Notes: generated by a model not told the origin, from the letters alone. Shown: positions 1 to 10,398, numbered from the stretch's first letter. The stretch is DNA of 64,000 nucleotides from an uncultured Clostridia bacterium (GCA_947589005.1 CANPZO010000002.1:71713-135712), one strand, 5' to 3'. Translations and numbers: made by a program.

Positions 1-945
1 AGGACGCTGTCCCCCTTCGCCACCTTAAGCGTCGATACCGCGGGACGGCGGGAGCCCGCTCCGCTGTGCGAGCTTAGGACGGAGTTCCAGCGGGACAGGG
101 ACAAGATAATACATTGCAAATCCTTCCGCCGGCTTAAGCACAAGACGCAGGTGTTCGTCACCCCGGAGGGAGACCATTACCGTACAAGGCTGACGCACAC
201 CCTTGAGGTCAGCCAGATAGGACGCACCATCGCCCGGGGTCTGCGCCTGAACGAGGATCTGGTGGAGGCCATCGCCCTTGGGCACGACCTGGGCCATACG
301 CCCTTCGGCCACGCCGGTGAAAAGGCCCTCAATATCCTCTGCGAAAACGGCTTCCGCCACAACGAGCAGAGTCTTCGGGTGGTGGACTGCATCGAAAACC
401 TGAACCTCACGGCGGAGGTCCGGGACGGCATCCTCTGCCACACCGGTCCGGAAACGGCGAAAACCCCCGAGGGCAAGGTCGTGCGCATAGCCGACCGCAT
501 CGCCTATATCAATCACGATATCGACGACGCCATCCGTGGCGGGATTTTGAAGGAGGACGATTTGCCTGCTGAAATTACCGCAATTCTGGGTAATTCTCAC
601 GGAAAAAGAATAGATACGCTGGTAAAGGACATAATATATAACAGTATGGACAAGGCCGAGCCGGAGCTTACCCCGAAGATAGGGGCGGCCATGGACGGAC
701 TGCGGGAGTTCATGTTTGAGCGCGTTTACCTTGATTCCACCGCCAAGGCCGAGGAGAAAAAGGTCTTTGGCATTATGGCAGGGCTGTTCCGCTATTACCG
801 TGAAAACCCCGACAAAATGGGCAGCATACGGGACGACGGAGATCCGGAACAGGTGGTCTGCGATTACATAGCGGGCATGAGCGACCGCTTCGCCCTCTAT
901 TGCTATAACAATATCTACATTCCGAAAAGCTGGAATAAAATTTAA
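1..945 (+). CDS. dgt: dNTP triphosphohydrolase (dGTPase-like, HD domain), 5' truncated
   Basis: The reading frame is open from the first base, so the true start lies before the window; the ORF-track start (GTG at 151) is internal. Residues upstream of it (RTEFQRDRDKIIHCKSFRRL) are typical of the dGTPase family. The HD metal-site motifs are visible: THTLEV and then GHDLGHTPFGHAGE. Family members hydrolyse dNTPs to deoxynucleoside and triphosphate and help control dNTP pools. The gene precedes dnaG by about 75 bp on the same strand, an arrangement common in Clostridia, so co-transcription with dnaG-rpoD is likely. Exact nucleotide preference cannot be read from sequence. Confidence 0.9.
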   Translation, partial: RTLSPFATLSVDTAGRREPAPLCELRTEFQRDRDKIIHCKSFRRLKHKTQVFVTPEGDHYRTRLTHTLEVSQIGRTIARGLRLNEDLVEAIALGHDLGHTPFGHAGEKALNILCENGFRHNEQSLRVVDCIENLNLTAEVRDGILCHTGPETAKTPEGKVVRIADRIAYINHDIDDAIRGGILKEDDLPAEITAILGNSHGKRIDTLVKDIIYNSMDKAEPELTPKIGAAMDGLREFMFERVYLDSTAKAEEKKVFGIMAGLFRYYRENPDKMGSIRDDGDPEQVVCDYIAGMSDRFALYCYNNIYIPKSWNKI

Positions 946-1019
946 ATTATAAAAGGGTTTTCGGATTTTGTGTCGAAATATAAAATATACAATGCAAAAT
1001 TCCGCGGGGAGGGTGAAGG

Positions 1020-2768
1020 ATGGCGCGCTATTCGGATGATGTGCTTAACGAGGTCAGGAATTCCGTGGACCTGGTGGAGATAGCCTCGGCCTACGTCCGC
1101 CTTAAGCGCAGCGGCAACAGCTATATGGGCTGCTGTCCTTTCCATAAGGAAAAGACTCCCTCGTTTCATATCGACCCGGACAAGCAGCTCTACCACTGCT
1201 TCGGCTGCGGGGCGGGCGGCTCCGTGTTTCAGTTCGTCATGGCGGCGGAGGGGCTGGATTTCCCCGACGCGGTGAAGATGGTGGCCGAGAGGGGCGGCGT
1301 CAGGCTGCCGGAGCCGGAGGACGGCGAGGACATATACCGGCGGAAGCGGGATATGTACGCCATGAACAAGGCCGCCGCCAGATTTTTCCGCGACTGTCTC
1401 TTTTCTCCCGAGGGGGAGGAGGCCCGCGCCTATCTTCAAAAACGGCGGCTCACCAGCAGAACCGTGGCCGCTTTCGGTCTGGGATACTCGCCCAAGGGCT
1501 GGGACGGACTGCTGAAGCACCTGGAGGCCCAGGGCTTTACCAGGGATATGATGGCCGAGACGGGCCTCTGCGTCCGCAACGACCGGGGCCATATGTACGA
1601 CCGCTTCCGCGACAGGGTTATGTTCCCAATTTTTGACGTCCGCCAGAACATCATCGGCTTCGGCGGCAGGATAATGCGGGACGGGGCCAGGGACAAATAC
1701 ATCAACTCCCCCGAAAGCATAATTTATAACAAGGGCAAAAACCTTTTCGCCCTTAACATCGCAAAAAAGAGCAAGCGCGGCTGCTACGTGCTGGTCGAGG
1801 GATATATGGACGTGATAAGTCTCCATCAGGCGGGCATCGACTGCGCCGTGGCGGGCTGCGGCACGGCTTTGACCGAGGCTCAGGCGCGGCTTATCGCCAA
1901 GGGAGGCGCCGTCTATCTCTGCTACGATATGGACGAGGCGGGGCAAAGGGCCTTTGACCGGGCGGCGGATATTTTTAACGGCCTTGACGCGAAGCTTAAG
2001 GTCATCACCATTCCCGACGGCAAGGACGCCGACGAGTACATAAAAAAATATGGCGGCGGCAAGTTTGAGGAGCTTATTCAAAACTCCCTGACGGTCACCG
2101 AATACAAGGTAGAACGGCTGCTGAGTAAATACGATCCCGACGATGTGGGCCAGAAGGTGGAGCTTCTTAACGAGGCGGCGGCCATGCTGGGCGGCATAGT
2201 CAATTCCGTCGAGCGGGAGGCATATATAAGGGAGCTTTCGGCGCGGACGGGCATCAGCGTCCAAGCCATAACCGCCGAGGTCAACAAGGCCGGCCGGCGG
2301 CAGGGACGCAAGGCCCTGCGGGAGCAGGTGGTAAAAAGCGTGGCCCAAAGCCGCGGCGCCCAGACTGGCACGCCGAAAAGCCGCCGTGAGGCGGCGGAAA
2401 CAAAGCTGCTGAGCATACTGACCGAGAGCCGGGACGTATACGGCAAATTAAAGGACAACCTGAACTCCGAGCTGTTTTCCGAGGGTCTGCACAGGGAAAT
2501 TTTCGGCGGGATAAAGGAGTGCTACGAGGGCGGCGAGCCCTCGGCGGAGCAGTTCCTCTTAAAGCGGTTCGAGCAGAGGGAGGAGGAGCTGGCCTCCGTG
2601 ATAATAAAAAACGACAGCCCCGACGACGCTTTGGCTGCGGCGGAGGATTATATAAGGGTGATAGGGGACGAGGACCTTAAGGCCCGCATAGCTTTGGCGG
2701 AAAAGGAGGGGGACGTCGTCCTCCTGGCCAAACTCATACAGAACAAACACCGAAAGGCAGGTACGTAA
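1020..2768 (+). CDS. dnaG: DNA primase
   Basis: 582 aa, normal bacterial primase length. It makes the RNA primers for replication and works with the DnaB-type helicase. The N-terminal CHC2 zinc finger is intact (C39-x2-H42 and C60-x2-C63, around [10 protein letters not shown]). The Toprim catalytic core follows (LVEGYMDV near residue 260, then [10 protein letters not shown] near 302). A helicase-interaction C-terminus extends to residue 582. The start is supported by a GGGGAGGGTGAAGG Shine-Dalgarno stretch just upstream. The stop is one base before the rpoD ATG, so primase and sigma factor are translationally linked, as in the classic macromolecular synthesis operon. Confidence 0.98.
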   Translation: MARYSDDVLNEVRNSVDLVEIASAYVRLKRSGNSYMGCCPFHKEKTPSFHIDPDKQLYHCFGCGAGGSVFQFVMAAEGLDFPDAVKMVAERGGVRLPEPEDGEDIYRRKRDMYAMNKAAARFFRDCLFSPEGEEARAYLQKRRLTSRTVAAFGLGYSPKGWDGLLKHLEAQGFTRDMMAETGLCVRNDRGHMYDRFRDRVMFPIFDVRQNIIGFGGRIMRDGARDKYINSPESIIYNKGKNLFALNIAKKSKRGCYVLVEGYMDVISLHQAGIDCAVAGCGTALTEAQARLIAKGGAVYLCYDMDEAGQRAFDRAADIFNGLDAKLKVITIPDGKDADEYIKKYGGGKFEELIQNSLTVTEYKVERLLSKYDPDDVGQKVELLNEAAAMLGGIVNSVEREAYIRELSARTGISVQAITAEVNKAGRRQGRKALREQVVKSVAQSRGAQTGTPKSRREAAETKLLSILTESRDVYGKLKDNLNSELFSEGLHREIFGGIKECYEGGEPSAEQFLLKRFEQREEELASVIIKNDSPDDALAAAEDYIRVIGDEDLKARIALAEKEGDVVLLAKLIQNKHRKAGT

Positions 2769-2769
2769 T

Positions 2770-3864
<1,095 letters not shown>

Positions 3865-3897
3865 TATATTGCGCGGCAGGCTTTCGGCCCGCCGGCG

Positions 3898-3925
3898 GGA
3901 GTCGGGATTTTCCCGACTCCTTTCT
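3898..3925 (+). terminator. Intrinsic terminator after rpoD
   Basis: Perfect 9-bp inverted repeat GGAGTCGGG/CCCGACTCC around ATTTT, followed by TTTCTATATT. It ends the dgt-dnaG-rpoD transcript before the convergent spoIIE operon. Confidence 0.85.
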
Positions 3926-3955
3926 ATATTAATATAGTATCAGCGCGGCCACCCA

Positions 3956-4231
3956 TTACAACACGTTCACTATCACCGCCGCGGCGCCGGCCAGGACGGC
4001 CAGCCCCGCGGTTATGGCGAAGGGCAGAAAATCAAGCCGCGGGCCGCGCCGCCGCCCCCGCTCGGGAAGGGGCGCACAGTCGGGGAAAATATACTCCTCC
4101 ACGATGCGCTCCGCCTCATAGACGGCGCTGCCGCTTTCCTCACGCCCGTCCCTGAGCAGAAATACCGCCTGCTCAAAATGGGGCGAGTTAAGATTTTTCA
4201 AAACTATCACCCTTCGCTCTTTGCTTTTCAA
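3956..4231 (-). CDS. Small conserved-type membrane protein after spoIIE
   Basis: 91 aa. I do not recognise a named family with certainty. The N-terminal half is soluble (VIVLKNLNSPHFEQAVFLLRDG). A basic stretch (RGRRRGPRLDF) follows, then one C-terminal hydrophobic helix (about residues 68-90), predicting a tail-anchored protein with the N-terminus in the cytoplasm. Its start overlaps the spoIIE stop by 4 nt, so it is translationally coupled to spoIIE and is probably made at the onset of sporulation. Function unknown. Confidence 0.75.
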   Translation of the reverse strand: MKSKERRVIVLKNLNSPHFEQAVFLLRDGREESGSAVYEAERIVEEYIFPDCAPLPERGRRRGPRLDFLPFAITAGLAVLAGAAAVIVNVL

Positions 4232-6516
4232 GCCCGTTTCCTCCTTATACTTGCCGCTATGACGGTCAGGTCGTCCTGGGGCACCCCGCTGGAACGGTCC
4301 CTGGCACGGTTAAGAATTTCCGAGGCCAGCTTCTGCGGAGTCGCCAGCCCGCCGTTTTCGATAAGCTCCTTTATCCATAGGCTTTCGCCGTCGCCGGAAA
4401 GGGCGACCCCGTCGCTTATCAGGACCAGGGTGCTCTCGTCCCGGAGACTTCGCTCGTAGCACTCGGCTCCGCCGCCGGCTTCGGTGCCCGCCGGCAGCCC
4501 CGCCGGGGCCAGCACCTCGGCGCCCCCGTCACGGCGCAGATACGTGGCCGCGCCGCCGCATTTGTAAAACCTCGCCGTGCCTCCAAGCTCCGCTATGCAA
4601 AGGTCGATGGCGGTTCGGCTGCCCACGCCGCTGCCCAGCATCAGCGAGTTTGTGAGATTTATTGCCGACTCCGCGTCCATGCCCGCCTCGAGCAGCGATA
4701 TCAGCAGCGTGGCGCAGAGCCTGCTCTCCTTGGCGGCCTCGTCACCGCTGCCCATGCCGTCGCACAGCGTCATCGCGAAGGTGCCTCGGTCCAGCAGGCA
4801 GCAGGTGGAAAAATCCCCGCTTATGCGGCGGTTTTCCTTTACCGCCGAGGCCGCCGCCGCTTCCACGTCAAAGTCTGGCGCGACCACATAGTGACAGCGG
4901 CAGTCCCCGCAGCTCTTGAGGCCGGTCTTGGCGAATTTCAGGCCCGTGGCCTCCTCCAGCACCTGCGGGACCATATCCTCGCACCGGCCCAGACCGCCGC
5001 AGTCGCTCATGTTCAGGCGCACCTCCGTGTTCTCGTCCGAGCCCGTGACGTAGACGTTCCTCACGTCCACGCCCTTACGCCGCAGACGGGAGCGTATATC
5101 GTCGGCCAGAAGCTCGTCGCAGAGACTTGGCTCCCCGCTCAGTCCGGCCAGCTCCCCGACCACCGAGTTTACCCCCGCGAAGCCCGTGCAAAGAGTGGAG
5201 CGCAGCTCCCTCCGCCGATCGCTCCACACGCGGTCACAGCGGTACAGGTCGTACATTTTTCCAAACTCCTCCGCGAAGGTGTCGGGCCTGATGCAGTGGG
5301 ACGGGGCGCGGTCGGGGCCGAGCTTTTCGCCCCTGTCGAGGACCTTTTCCATGCCCGCCATGGAGCGGCGGGTGTTGACCTCGTCCTTGCCCCAGCAGTA
5401 TTTCCGCAGCCCGCAGCGGCTGCACACCCGCCGGCAGGTGCGGCCGTACATATTCTCCCGCAGGGCGTTTATCTCTTCCTCTCTGCCGGCGGACAGGGAC
5501 CGCATGGCTCCCTCCGCCGTGCTCAGCGCCTTGCCCAAAAGCCGCAGCCGGTCGCGGAGAATGACGCTTTCCTCCGTGGCCGCGCCGCCGGTGGAGCTTA
5601 TCACGTCGAAGAATTTTTTCGGTATCAGGAACAGTATCGCCGACGCCGCCAGTGAGCAGGACAGGTTTATCAGCACCTCCGCCGAACCGTTGGCCAGGGC
5701 CGTCACAAGGGCGTTGCTCAGGATAAAGGCCGCGCAGGAAGCGGCCTTGCCGTGCTTGCCGAAGTATCCGGCGGCGATGCCGCTGACCGCGAAGGAGGCC
5801 GGCGCCGCGTCCACCCGGCCTCGGCTCAGGGCGCAGATGAGACCCATCACCGCTCCGACCACGCCCCCGTGGAGGCTGCCGAAGCGTATGGCGTACACCA
5901 GCACCATCAGCACGCAGGCGGTCTCGCCGATATCAAGACTTCCGAAAATCCGTATGCCGCACAACCCGCTTACGCAGCAGCCGAACAGCAGGGCGAAGCA
6001 CAGCGTCTCCTCACCGGTGAGCGAACGTCTCAGGTGCAGGGTGGAGCACAGGGGCAGCGCCCGGCCGAAGGCCGCCGCCGCCACATAGACGGTGGCCGCC
6101 TCCGCCAACAGCACGATAATGTCGTACAACAGCGGATAGCCCCCCACCGTCAGGCTTATGAACAGCAGGAACAGTCCCACCGCCGGCGATATGATGGCGG
6201 CCAGGGCCGCGCCCTGCCTTTTGGTGAAGAAGGGCAGCCTTCCCCGCCTTATTCCCGGCCACACGGCCATGAATACCGCCGCCGAGAATATGTATCTTCC
6301 TATTTCTAATAGTCCGGCCCCGGCCCAGATAAGGCCCGCCGCCCCGCCGATGGCGGCCGCCGGACTGCCGCCCACGGCGGCGAAGAAGGCGAAGCCGAAG
6401 GGATGACTGCCGCCTATGCCCTCGGCCCTTGACAGCAGCAGGGCCGTCAGCGTCATCGCCGCGCCGGGGGCGAGCTTTTTCCACAGTCCGACGGCGGCCT
6501 TAAGCCTCTGACGCAT
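4228..6516 (-). CDS. spoIIE: Stage II sporulation protein E (PP2C phosphatase)
   Basis: 762 aa. About residues 15-310 are a polytopic membrane region with roughly ten hydrophobic segments. A middle region contains a Cys cluster (CRRVCSRCGLRKYCWG). The C-terminal PP2C-type serine phosphatase domain shows LCDGMGSGDEA (metal-binding Asp) and VLISDGV. SpoIIE dephosphorylates SpoIIAA to free sigma-F in the forespore and also acts at the polar septum. The start has an AAGGGGG ribosome site 9 nt upstream. A Spo0A-type promoter and a 23-codon upstream ORF precede it (separate entries). Confidence 0.97.
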   Translation of the reverse strand: MRQRLKAAVGLWKKLAPGAAMTLTALLLSRAEGIGGSHPFGFAFFAAVGGSPAAAIGGAAGLIWAGAGLLEIGRYIFSAAVFMAVWPGIRRGRLPFFTKRQGAALAAIISPAVGLFLLFISLTVGGYPLLYDIIVLLAEAATVYVAAAAFGRALPLCSTLHLRRSLTGEETLCFALLFGCCVSGLCGIRIFGSLDIGETACVLMVLVYAIRFGSLHGGVVGAVMGLICALSRGRVDAAPASFAVSGIAAGYFGKHGKAASCAAFILSNALVTALANGSAEVLINLSCSLAASAILFLIPKKFFDVISSTGGAATEESVILRDRLRLLGKALSTAEGAMRSLSAGREEEINALRENMYGRTCRRVCSRCGLRKYCWGKDEVNTRRSMAGMEKVLDRGEKLGPDRAPSHCIRPDTFAEEFGKMYDLYRCDRVWSDRRRELRSTLCTGFAGVNSVVGELAGLSGEPSLCDELLADDIRSRLRRKGVDVRNVYVTGSDENTEVRLNMSDCGGLGRCEDMVPQVLEEATGLKFAKTGLKSCGDCRCHYVVAPDFDVEAAAASAVKENRRISGDFSTCCLLDRGTFAMTLCDGMGSGDEAAKESRLCATLLISLLEAGMDAESAINLTNSLMLGSGVGSRTAIDLCIAELGGTARFYKCGGAATYLRRDGGAEVLAPAGLPAGTEAGGGAECYERSLRDESTLVLISDGVALSGDGESLWIKELIENGGLATPQKLASEILNRARDRSSGVPQDDLTVIAASIRRKRA

Positions 6517-6571
6517 GGCCGTCGCCCCCTTCCGCGGACAAAACCTCAGTACATTTCGTCAATTCTTTCAT
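6500..6571 (-). CDS. Possible 23-codon leader peptide overlapping the spoIIE start
   Basis: Begins with ATG 3' of a good GAGGAG ribosome site, itself about 10 nt downstream of the spoIIE -10 box. It encodes MKELTKCTEVLSAEGGDGHA plus SEA, then TAA, and ends inside spoIIE in another frame. It is too short for the ORF track. The position suggests translational coupling or leader control of spoIIE. It could also be chance, since there is no comparison sequence here. Confidence 0.4.
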   Translation of the reverse strand: MKELTKCTEVLSAEGGDGHASEA

Positions 6572-6592
6572 TAGTTATCACTCCTCAACATA

Positions 6593-6627
6593 ATTATACA
6601 TCCGCCGCCGCGGACCTTTTGTCGAAA
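6593..6627 (-). promoter_or_regulatory. spoIIE promoter with Spo0A box
   Basis: On the minus strand a perfect TATAAT (6598-6593) lies 22 nt upstream of the leader ORF. TGTCGAA, in the 10-mer TTTGTCGAAA (6618-6627, read on the plus strand), matches the Spo0A-box consensus and occupies the -35 position, 21 bp from the -10. No good sigma-A -35 is present. This is the layout of Spo0A-activated promoters such as spoIIE and spoIIG of Bacillus. Confidence 0.75.
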
Positions 6628-6710
6628 TGACGCCTGTCCGGCATAAAATTTTGCGACATGACCCGGCAAAATGCGCCATCGCCGGCCGCAAAAAGGGAGC
6701 GCCCCGCGCC

Positions 6711-6732
6711 GGAGCCCCCCGCGGGGGCGGCT
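6711..6732. other. GC hairpin between spoIIE and the S-layer gene
   Basis: Near-perfect stem GAGCC...GGCTC with an inner CCCC/GGGG. Read leftwards it is followed about 18 nt later by TTTTT, so it may insulate spoIIE from transcription arising near the S-layer promoters. The remaining 6517-7042 gap holds the promoters listed separately and no gene. Confidence 0.35.
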
Positions 6733-6768
6733 CAATATTAAGCCTTTGTTACAAAATAAAAAAACATA

Positions 6769-6797
6769 TTGACATTTTATTGTTTATTGTGTAGAAT
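6769..6797 (+). promoter_or_regulatory. S-layer promoter P1
   Basis: TTGACA (6769-6774), 17-bp spacer, TAGAAT (6792-6797). It would give a leader of about 240 nt before the S-layer ATG. The leader contains a CCGGG/CCCGG hairpin near 6815-6835. Confidence 0.7.
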
Positions 6798-6914
6798 TCA
6801 AGTATACCAACAAGCCGGGGTCACTGTGCCCGGGGACGGCCCGCCCGTAGGGGGAGGGGGTGTGCGGAACGGCGAAATTATTTTTACATTTCCGTTACAT
6901 TTCCCGAAAACCTA

Positions 6915-6943
6915 TTGACGAACCTGACCGCGGGTGCTATAAT
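6915..6943 (+). promoter_or_regulatory. S-layer promoter P2
   Basis: TTGACG (6915-6920), 17-bp spacer, perfect TATAAT (6938-6943). It predicts a leader of about 93 nt ending in AGGAGG (7028-7033). Two tandem strong promoters fit the high output expected of a surface-layer gene. Confidence 0.85.
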
Positions 6944-7042
6944 TCCGGTAGAAGCTCGGAAACGGGCTCGGTTCACGGGGAGAAGAGGCCCGGGGCCGCA
7001 AACCAAAACTCTTCAAAAATTTATATTAGGAGGATTTGAGAC

Positions 7043-10000
7043 ATGAACACTCTCAAGAAAACCGTTGCGGTAGTTCTTGCGGTTGCTATGGTTCTCACAA
7101 TGGGTATCGCGACATCCTTTGCCGCCTTTACCGACGTGCAGAGCACCGCTGGCTACGCAGAGGCTGTGAACATCCTTGCTAACCTTGGTATACTCAACGG
7201 TTACACGGATGGTTCCTTCAAGCCTAACAACACCATCACCCGTGCGGAAGTTGCGGTGATCATGTGCCGTGTGCTTAATGCAGACCCCAACCCCGGCACT
7301 ACCCCTTTCACCGATGTTCCCGCTAACCACTGGGCTGCCGGTGAGATCAACACCGCCTATTCTCTGGGCGTGATCAACGGCTATCCCGATGGCACCTTCA
7401 GACCTGAGGGCAACGTGCTTTACGAGCAGGTAGTTAAGATGATCGTTTGCGCTCTTCAGTACGAGCCCAAAGTTCAGGGCAACTATCCCACCGGCTACCT
7501 TGCAGTTGCCAGTGAGAAGGACATCTCCAAGGGCGCTAACGGCACAGTTGGCCAGCCCGCTACCCGTGCCACCGTTGCCAAGCTCGTTTACAACTCTCTC
7601 GAGGTTGACAAGCTGGCTCCCGTAGAGTACGGCTATGCCGGTTCCAAGTGGGCCGAGAAAGAGGGCGAGACCCTTCTTAAGGGCCTTGGCATCGAGAAGC
7701 TTGAGGTTGTAGTTACCGAGACCTACTACACCAGAGCTGCTGACAATGATTACGATCCTGACGATAAGACCGTAGTTCTTGCTTCCAACAAGAAGAACCA
7801 GACCTATAAGGACGAGGAATTCGAAAAGGCTACCAAGGACACCAACGCTGACACCATCGAGTGCCAGGAGGGTGGCACCGCTGCCGGCAGCATGCTCGGC
7901 TATGCCTGCGTAGCTTATGTAGGTGAGGACGAGGAGACCGGCGACGACGTTATCTACGCCATCACCGCCAAGAGCTCCAAGAACTCTGTTACCACAGTTA
8001 CCAGCGACCGTTTCGTTGAGGAAGAGGACCTTACCTCTGCCGAGTCTAACAAGAACAATGAGGGTACGGTTTACTACTGGGGCAACAGCACCAAGACTCC
8101 TTCCCGCATCGCTCCCGACTCTGACGGCATCCTTGTTTATGTAAACTATGCCGACAACACCACCGAGTTTGACGAGGCTGCCGGTACCGCTTACTACGAC
8201 CTGCTCAACAAGGACGGCGGCGTTGTAGAGTTCATCGATAACGACGGCGACGGCGACTACAACGTAGCTGTTGTAAGCCAGTACACCAACGAGCTCGTTA
8301 TCGGCTCCGTAAGAGTTCTTGACGGTATTTACACCTTCAGACGCATGGAAGGCTCTCCCGGAAGCAACATCGACCAGTACGATCCCGAGGATGAGGAGCA
8401 GCTCAAGCTCTTTGTTAAGGGCGAGAACTACATCGATCCTTCCGAGATCGCCGAGGGCGACACCATCACCGTTGTTGGCGACGAGCAGAATGATCACATC
8501 ATCATCTATCTCGTATCCTCCGATAAGGTAGACGGCAGAAGCACCTCTTATGACAGCGAGGCCGAGACCCTTTCCATCGCCGGTAAGGCTTATTCCAAGT
8601 CTCCCTCTTACAATGCTGACCTCTCTGAGTTCAGAAACTTCAGCGGTACCTTCTACTTCAACGCTGACGGCCTCCTTGCCTTTGCTGACGGTTCTTCCAC
8701 CGCTTCCGGCAACTACGGCTATGTAGTAGGCACTCTCCTTGACCAGGATTGGAAGAATGCTTATGAGATGAGACTTGTTGACGCCAACGGTCAGGTTCAG
8801 ACCTACAAGCTTCGCGCTGACGGCGTATTCGTAACCGACGGTACCAACAATGGCAAGAGCCACAAGGTAGACGTTGAGGATATCCACGACAAGTTCGATA
8901 TCAAGGGCGCCGGCGAGACCCTTAACCCCGTTGACCGTATCGTTATGTACACCCTTTCCAATGGCGAAATCCGTAACCTTACTTATGTAAGCGATTATGA
9001 CGATATCGAGAAGAGCGCCAGAGAGCTCGACGAGGACATCGCCGAGAAGTATGACATCGACGACCATTCCTTCGGCGGCGAGTCCCTCAACGAGAATACC
9101 GTTGTATTCACCGTTGACAAGGAAGACGACCAGCCCATGATTGCCGATGAGGATTACATCACCGTTACCAAGGGCTACGGCAAGTTCGTAGACGGCGACG
9201 AGTATCCCATCGTAACCTTCACTGACGACAACGTAGTAACCGCTGCCGTTCAGATCACCACTGCCAACAAGGTTGACAATGAGCAGCACGTATTCGTTGT
9301 TACCAACATCTCTACCGACGTTAACGCGGACGACGAGAACATCGTTAAGTTCACCGGTATCCAGGATGGCACCACCACCTCCTTCGAGCTGTATGATGAC
9401 GATAAGGACTATGCCAACAGCATCGGCAACGATGACTATCCTCTTGGCAAGGGTTCCGTTCTCCTTGTAGGTCCCGAGGTTGGCGGCTATGTTGACACCA
9501 TCCAGATCCTTGTAGAGGTTCTCCGTGACGGCAGCAGACTTGGCTCCATCACTGGCGCCGGCTATGAGACCGGTAACGTTAAGTCCAGAGACATCGACTA
9601 CATCAGCGGTCTTACCACTGTTGAGCAGGTTGAGGACGACGACGAGATGGTTTACGTAACCAGCAACGGTTATGTACAGCTTAGCAGCTACACCGATCCC
9701 AGCGAGAAAGGCTACAAGCCCTCCTCCAGCACCGATGTTACCTTCGTTGACTTCACCACCGGCCGTAACTTCTCCGCCGCTACCATTCGCGGTAACCGCG
9801 GCGACCTGAGCGACCTTGAGGTAAACGATGTTGACAGCTGCGCTTTCGCCCTGTTCTTCAGAGCTTACGACGTAAAGGACGCTTCCGAGAACTTCGACAT
9901 CCAGAACGAGAGATCCAGAGTTCTTGACGTAGTAGTTTACAAGGTTAGCGACGCTTCCGACATCAACGTTGACGGCGCTCTCGCCGACGTTGGCGGCAAC

Positions 10001-10114
10001 AGCTGGGACGACGATGATGACTACGAGGATGTTGAGACTGTAGTTGATACCGCTGACGACGATGTTATCGACGTAACCGGTGACGACAGCGACAGCACCA
10101 TCGTTTGGGAGTAA
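7043..10114 (+). CDS. S-layer homology (SLH) domain protein, probable S-layer subunit
   Basis: 1023 aa with a classic signal peptide (MNTLKKTVAVVLAVAMVLT, cleavage near AAF). Two clear SLH repeats follow at about residues 28-78 (AFTDV ... GYTDGSFKPNNTITRAE) and 88-135 (TPFTDV ... GYPDGTFRPEGN). A third, weaker one lies at about 140-185. SLH domains bind pyruvylated cell-wall polymers. The other 800 residues are an Asp/Glu-rich, beta-type region with no recognised enzyme motif, ending in a very acidic tail (DDDDDYEDVETVVDTADDD). Codons differ from neighbours: GTT/GTA, CTT and AAG are favoured, a pattern of very highly expressed genes. AGGAGG fixes the start. Most likely a main S-layer protein. 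Confidence 0.88.
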   Translation: MNTLKKTVAVVLAVAMVLTMGIATSFAAFTDVQSTAGYAEAVNILANLGILNGYTDGSFKPNNTITRAEVAVIMCRVLNADPNPGTTPFTDVPANHWAAGEINTAYSLGVINGYPDGTFRPEGNVLYEQVVKMIVCALQYEPKVQGNYPTGYLAVASEKDISKGANGTVGQPATRATVAKLVYNSLEVDKLAPVEYGYAGSKWAEKEGETLLKGLGIEKLEVVVTETYYTRAADNDYDPDDKTVVLASNKKNQTYKDEEFEKATKDTNADTIECQEGGTAAGSMLGYACVAYVGEDEETGDDVIYAITAKSSKNSVTTVTSDRFVEEEDLTSAESNKNNEGTVYYWGNSTKTPSRIAPDSDGILVYVNYADNTTEFDEAAGTAYYDLLNKDGGVVEFIDNDGDGDYNVAVVSQYTNELVIGSVRVLDGIYTFRRMEGSPGSNIDQYDPEDEEQLKLFVKGENYIDPSEIAEGDTITVVGDEQNDHIIIYLVSSDKVDGRSTSYDSEAETLSIAGKAYSKSPSYNADLSEFRNFSGTFYFNADGLLAFADGSSTASGNYGYVVGTLLDQDWKNAYEMRLVDANGQVQTYKLRADGVFVTDGTNNGKSHKVDVEDIHDKFDIKGAGETLNPVDRIVMYTLSNGEIRNLTYVSDYDDIEKSARELDEDIAEKYDIDDHSFGGESLNENTVVFTVDKEDDQPMIADEDYITVTKGYGKFVDGDEYPIVTFTDDNVVTAAVQITTANKVDNEQHVFVVTNISTDVNADDENIVKFTGIQDGTTTSFELYDDDKDYANSIGNDDYPLGKGSVLLVGPEVGGYVDTIQILVEVLRDGSRLGSITGAGYETGNVKSRDIDYISGLTTVEQVEDDDEMVYVTSNGYVQLSSYTDPSEKGYKPSSSTDVTFVDFTTGRNFSAATIRGNRGDLSDLEVNDVDSCAFALFFRAYDVKDASENFDIQNERSRVLDVVVYKVSDASDINVDGALADVGGNSWDDDDDYEDVETVVDTADDDVIDVTGDDSDSTIVWE

Positions 10115-10157
10115 TCTTTAAGGGTTATCTCTACGGAACGTAAAACAAAATAATTGG

Positions 10158-10185
10158 GAGCCGCCCACATTGTGGGCGGCTCTTA
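10158..10185 (+). terminator. Terminator of the S-layer gene
   Basis: Perfect 12-bp stem GAGCCGCCCACA/TGTGGGCGGCTC with a CATTG-type apex, then TTAAA. A near-copy of this hairpin with two compensated changes lies at 10399. Confidence 0.8.
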
Positions 10186-10220
10186 AACTGTCGATAAAGT
10201 CGATTTCTTTGCCGGATTTT

Positions 10221-10245
10221 GTAGGGGAGCGCATTGCGCTCCCGC
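10221..10245 (+). repeat. GTAGGG palindrome, copy 1
   Basis: GTAGGGGAGCGCATTGCGCT followed by CCCGC: a 9-bp stem with a CATTG apex and a GTAGGG outer end. It pairs as an inverted partner with the element at 10336-10360. Member of a dispersed palindrome family also seen near 30.4 and 57.6 kb. Confidence 0.7.
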
Positions 10246-10335
10246 TTACACAGATTTACGGTGACAAATATACGGTTTCGTATATATTTTTTTGATTGTA
10301 ATATCATTTATCATTGTCAACGTAAACGTTTGATG

Positions 10336-10360
10336 GCGGGCGACCAATGGTCGCCCCTAC
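10336..10360 (-). repeat. GTAGGG palindrome, copy 2 (inverted)
   Basis: On the minus strand it reads GTAGGGGCGACCATTGGTCG followed by CCCGC, the same design as copy 1 with a different stem. Together with copy 1 it flanks about 90 bp of AT-rich DNA without a gene, resembling the ends of a small non-autonomous element. Confidence 0.7.
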
Positions 10361-10398
10361 ACAGTACCAAGGCTACAGTTTTGTTTTTCGACACGCTC

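Noticed and set aside
942-2348. 468-aa minus-strand ORF across dnaG
   Set aside because: Antisense shadow of a clear primase gene; composition is low-complexity Gly/Val/Leu/Ala/His and there is no recognisable domain or ribosome site.
7013-9289. 758-aa minus-strand ORF across the S-layer gene
   Set aside because: Valine/glycine-rich shadow produced by the codon bias of the real gene on the plus strand; no motif.
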